The position numbers were made by a program, and so were the translations under genes. Below are positions 5,383 through 5,873 of a DNA stretch of 5,873 nucleotides, in pieces. Positions within the stretch are counted from its first letter, which is position 1. Each line of letters starts with the position of its first letter. The notes under the pieces were generated by a model. The model had not been told where the DNA came from. It saw nothing but the letters and a program-made list of their open reading frames with translations, and searched no databases. This stretch comes from Bryobacterales bacterium (GTDB taxonomy: Bacteria > Acidobacteriota > Terriglobia > Bryobacterales > Bryobacteraceae): positions 1 through 5,873 of the forward strand of contig JAEHDI010000519.1 in the NCBI GenBank assembly GCA_016880505.1, written 5' to 3'.

Positions 5383-5873
5383 CGTCCGGCGCCCGAACCA
5401 GTCTCTTTCCCTGCCGGCGCCAGGAAGCGTTGGATCGGGATGGTCACCGAACCGAGCGCGCCGGAGGAGACGTCGCGCAGAAGCAACCGGACCAGCTTCG
5501 CCTTCGGCGAGACGTCCAGTTTCTCCATGAAGACAAGCCCGCGGGCCTCCATCGCCTTGAGGTACGTGGGCTGTTCGAGGCGCATCGTGCTGGTGCGGGC
5601 GACCGTGTTGATGTGAAGCTCCCTGCCGTCCAGTTGCACCAGCCAGATGTCCATGCCGCACTCCCAGACATCTCCGTCCGGCCGGCAGGCCAGTTCGTTC
5701 GGGTCAACCTGCACCGCGAGGCTCAGGGAGTTCGCCCCCGCCGAACTCACACGCACCGTAAGGCCGAGCCGCGTCGCCTCCATCGGACTCCACATCGCTG
5801 CATCCAGAATGCCCTTGCGATACCACGACTCGCCCGGCTCGTCCGGCTGCGCGAAGTATCCACGGCGGTACCG
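5379..5873 (-). CDS. C-terminal part of a VWFA-related Acidobacterial-type protein
   Basis: The last 165 codons are present; the N-terminus lies beyond the right edge. The frame is open from the edge, starting RYRRGYFAQPDEPGE, the segment that in VWFA-related Acidobacterial proteins follows the von Willebrand A domain. Next comes ILDAAMWSPMEATRLGL, then beta-strand-rich sequence and the typical ending LVRLLLRDVSSGALGSVTIPIQ. After that the tail is short (RFLAPAGKETGSGAGR). These proteins are usually secreted and their role is not established; the A domain itself is not visible here. Two Cys residues in ELACRPDGDVWECGMDIW could form a disulfide. An internal ATG at 5795 is not a true start since homology-like sequence continues upstream of it. 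The stop TAG overlaps the stop of the convergent lipoprotein gene. The family name rests on recalled similarity of the C-terminus. Confidence 0.8.
   Translation of the reverse strand, partial: RYRRGYFAQPDEPGESWYRKGILDAAMWSPMEATRLGLTVRVSSAGANSLSLAVQVDPNELACRPDGDVWECGMDIWLVQLDGRELHINTVARTSTMRLEQPTYLKAMEARGLVFMEKLDVSPKAKLVRLLLRDVSSGALGSVTIPIQRFLAPAGKETGSGAGR

Noticed and set aside
5386..5421. Two copies of CCGGCGCC just after the convergent stops, considered as a bidirectional terminator
   Set aside because: The copies can pair through the palindrome GGCGCC, but the loop would be 22 nt, no T-tract follows, and the DNA is coding for the VWFA-related protein.
1..5873. Mobile elements, CRISPR arrays, tRNA or rRNA genes, defence genes
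   Set aside because: No transposase, integrase, terminal inverted repeats, regularly spaced repeats, tRNA-like cloverleaf or recognisable defence domain was seen on either strand.

Overview
The window looks like a chromosomal segment of a GC-rich member of the Acidobacteriota, probably of the Solibacter/Bryobacter kind. This rests on three things: a C-terminal piece of a protein resembling the 'VWFA-related Acidobacterial domain' family at the right edge, two DUF1080 (3-keto-disaccharide hydrolase-like) proteins, and many short Tat/Sec/lipoprotein export signals. The taxonomic call is an inference from protein style, not from a marker gene.

Layout. Five genes run leftwards on the minus strand from about 4127 to the left edge: an RluA-type pseudouridine synthase (3333-4115 or 4127), an exported DUF1080 protein (2624-3328), a Tat-type exported TIM-barrel glycosidase-like protein (1052-2503), a small class I SAM methyltransferase with an N-terminal signal peptide (427-978), and a lipoprotein DUF1080 protein cut by the left edge (1-422). 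A plus-strand lipoprotein of unknown function (4189-5382) diverges from the pseudouridine synthase. It converges with the VWFA-related C-terminus (5379-5873, minus strand, cut by the right edge), and the two stop codons overlap by four bases.

The leftward genes form two very tight pairs. The pseudouridine synthase and the exported DUF1080 gene are 4 nt apart, and so are the methyltransferase and the lipoprotein DUF1080 gene. Gaps of 120 and 73 nt separate the pairs from the TIM-barrel gene between them. Four of the five leftward products appear to be exported. A plausible reading is a cell-envelope or periplasmic carbohydrate-processing locus (two keto-glycoside hydrolase-like jelly rolls plus a glycosidase-like barrel) that carries an unusual exported methyltransferase and hangs behind a housekeeping RNA-modification gene. 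No substrate can be read from the sequence.

No tRNA, rRNA, CRISPR array, insertion sequence or phage gene is visible. No stretch without a gene exceeds about 120 nt. Nothing here amounts to a clearly novel defence or mobile system. The most unusual items are the signal-peptide methyltransferase, the cysteine-motif TIM barrel with no obvious catalytic acids and a possibly leaderless promoter, and small inverted repeats at a gene junction and inside the plus-strand gene.
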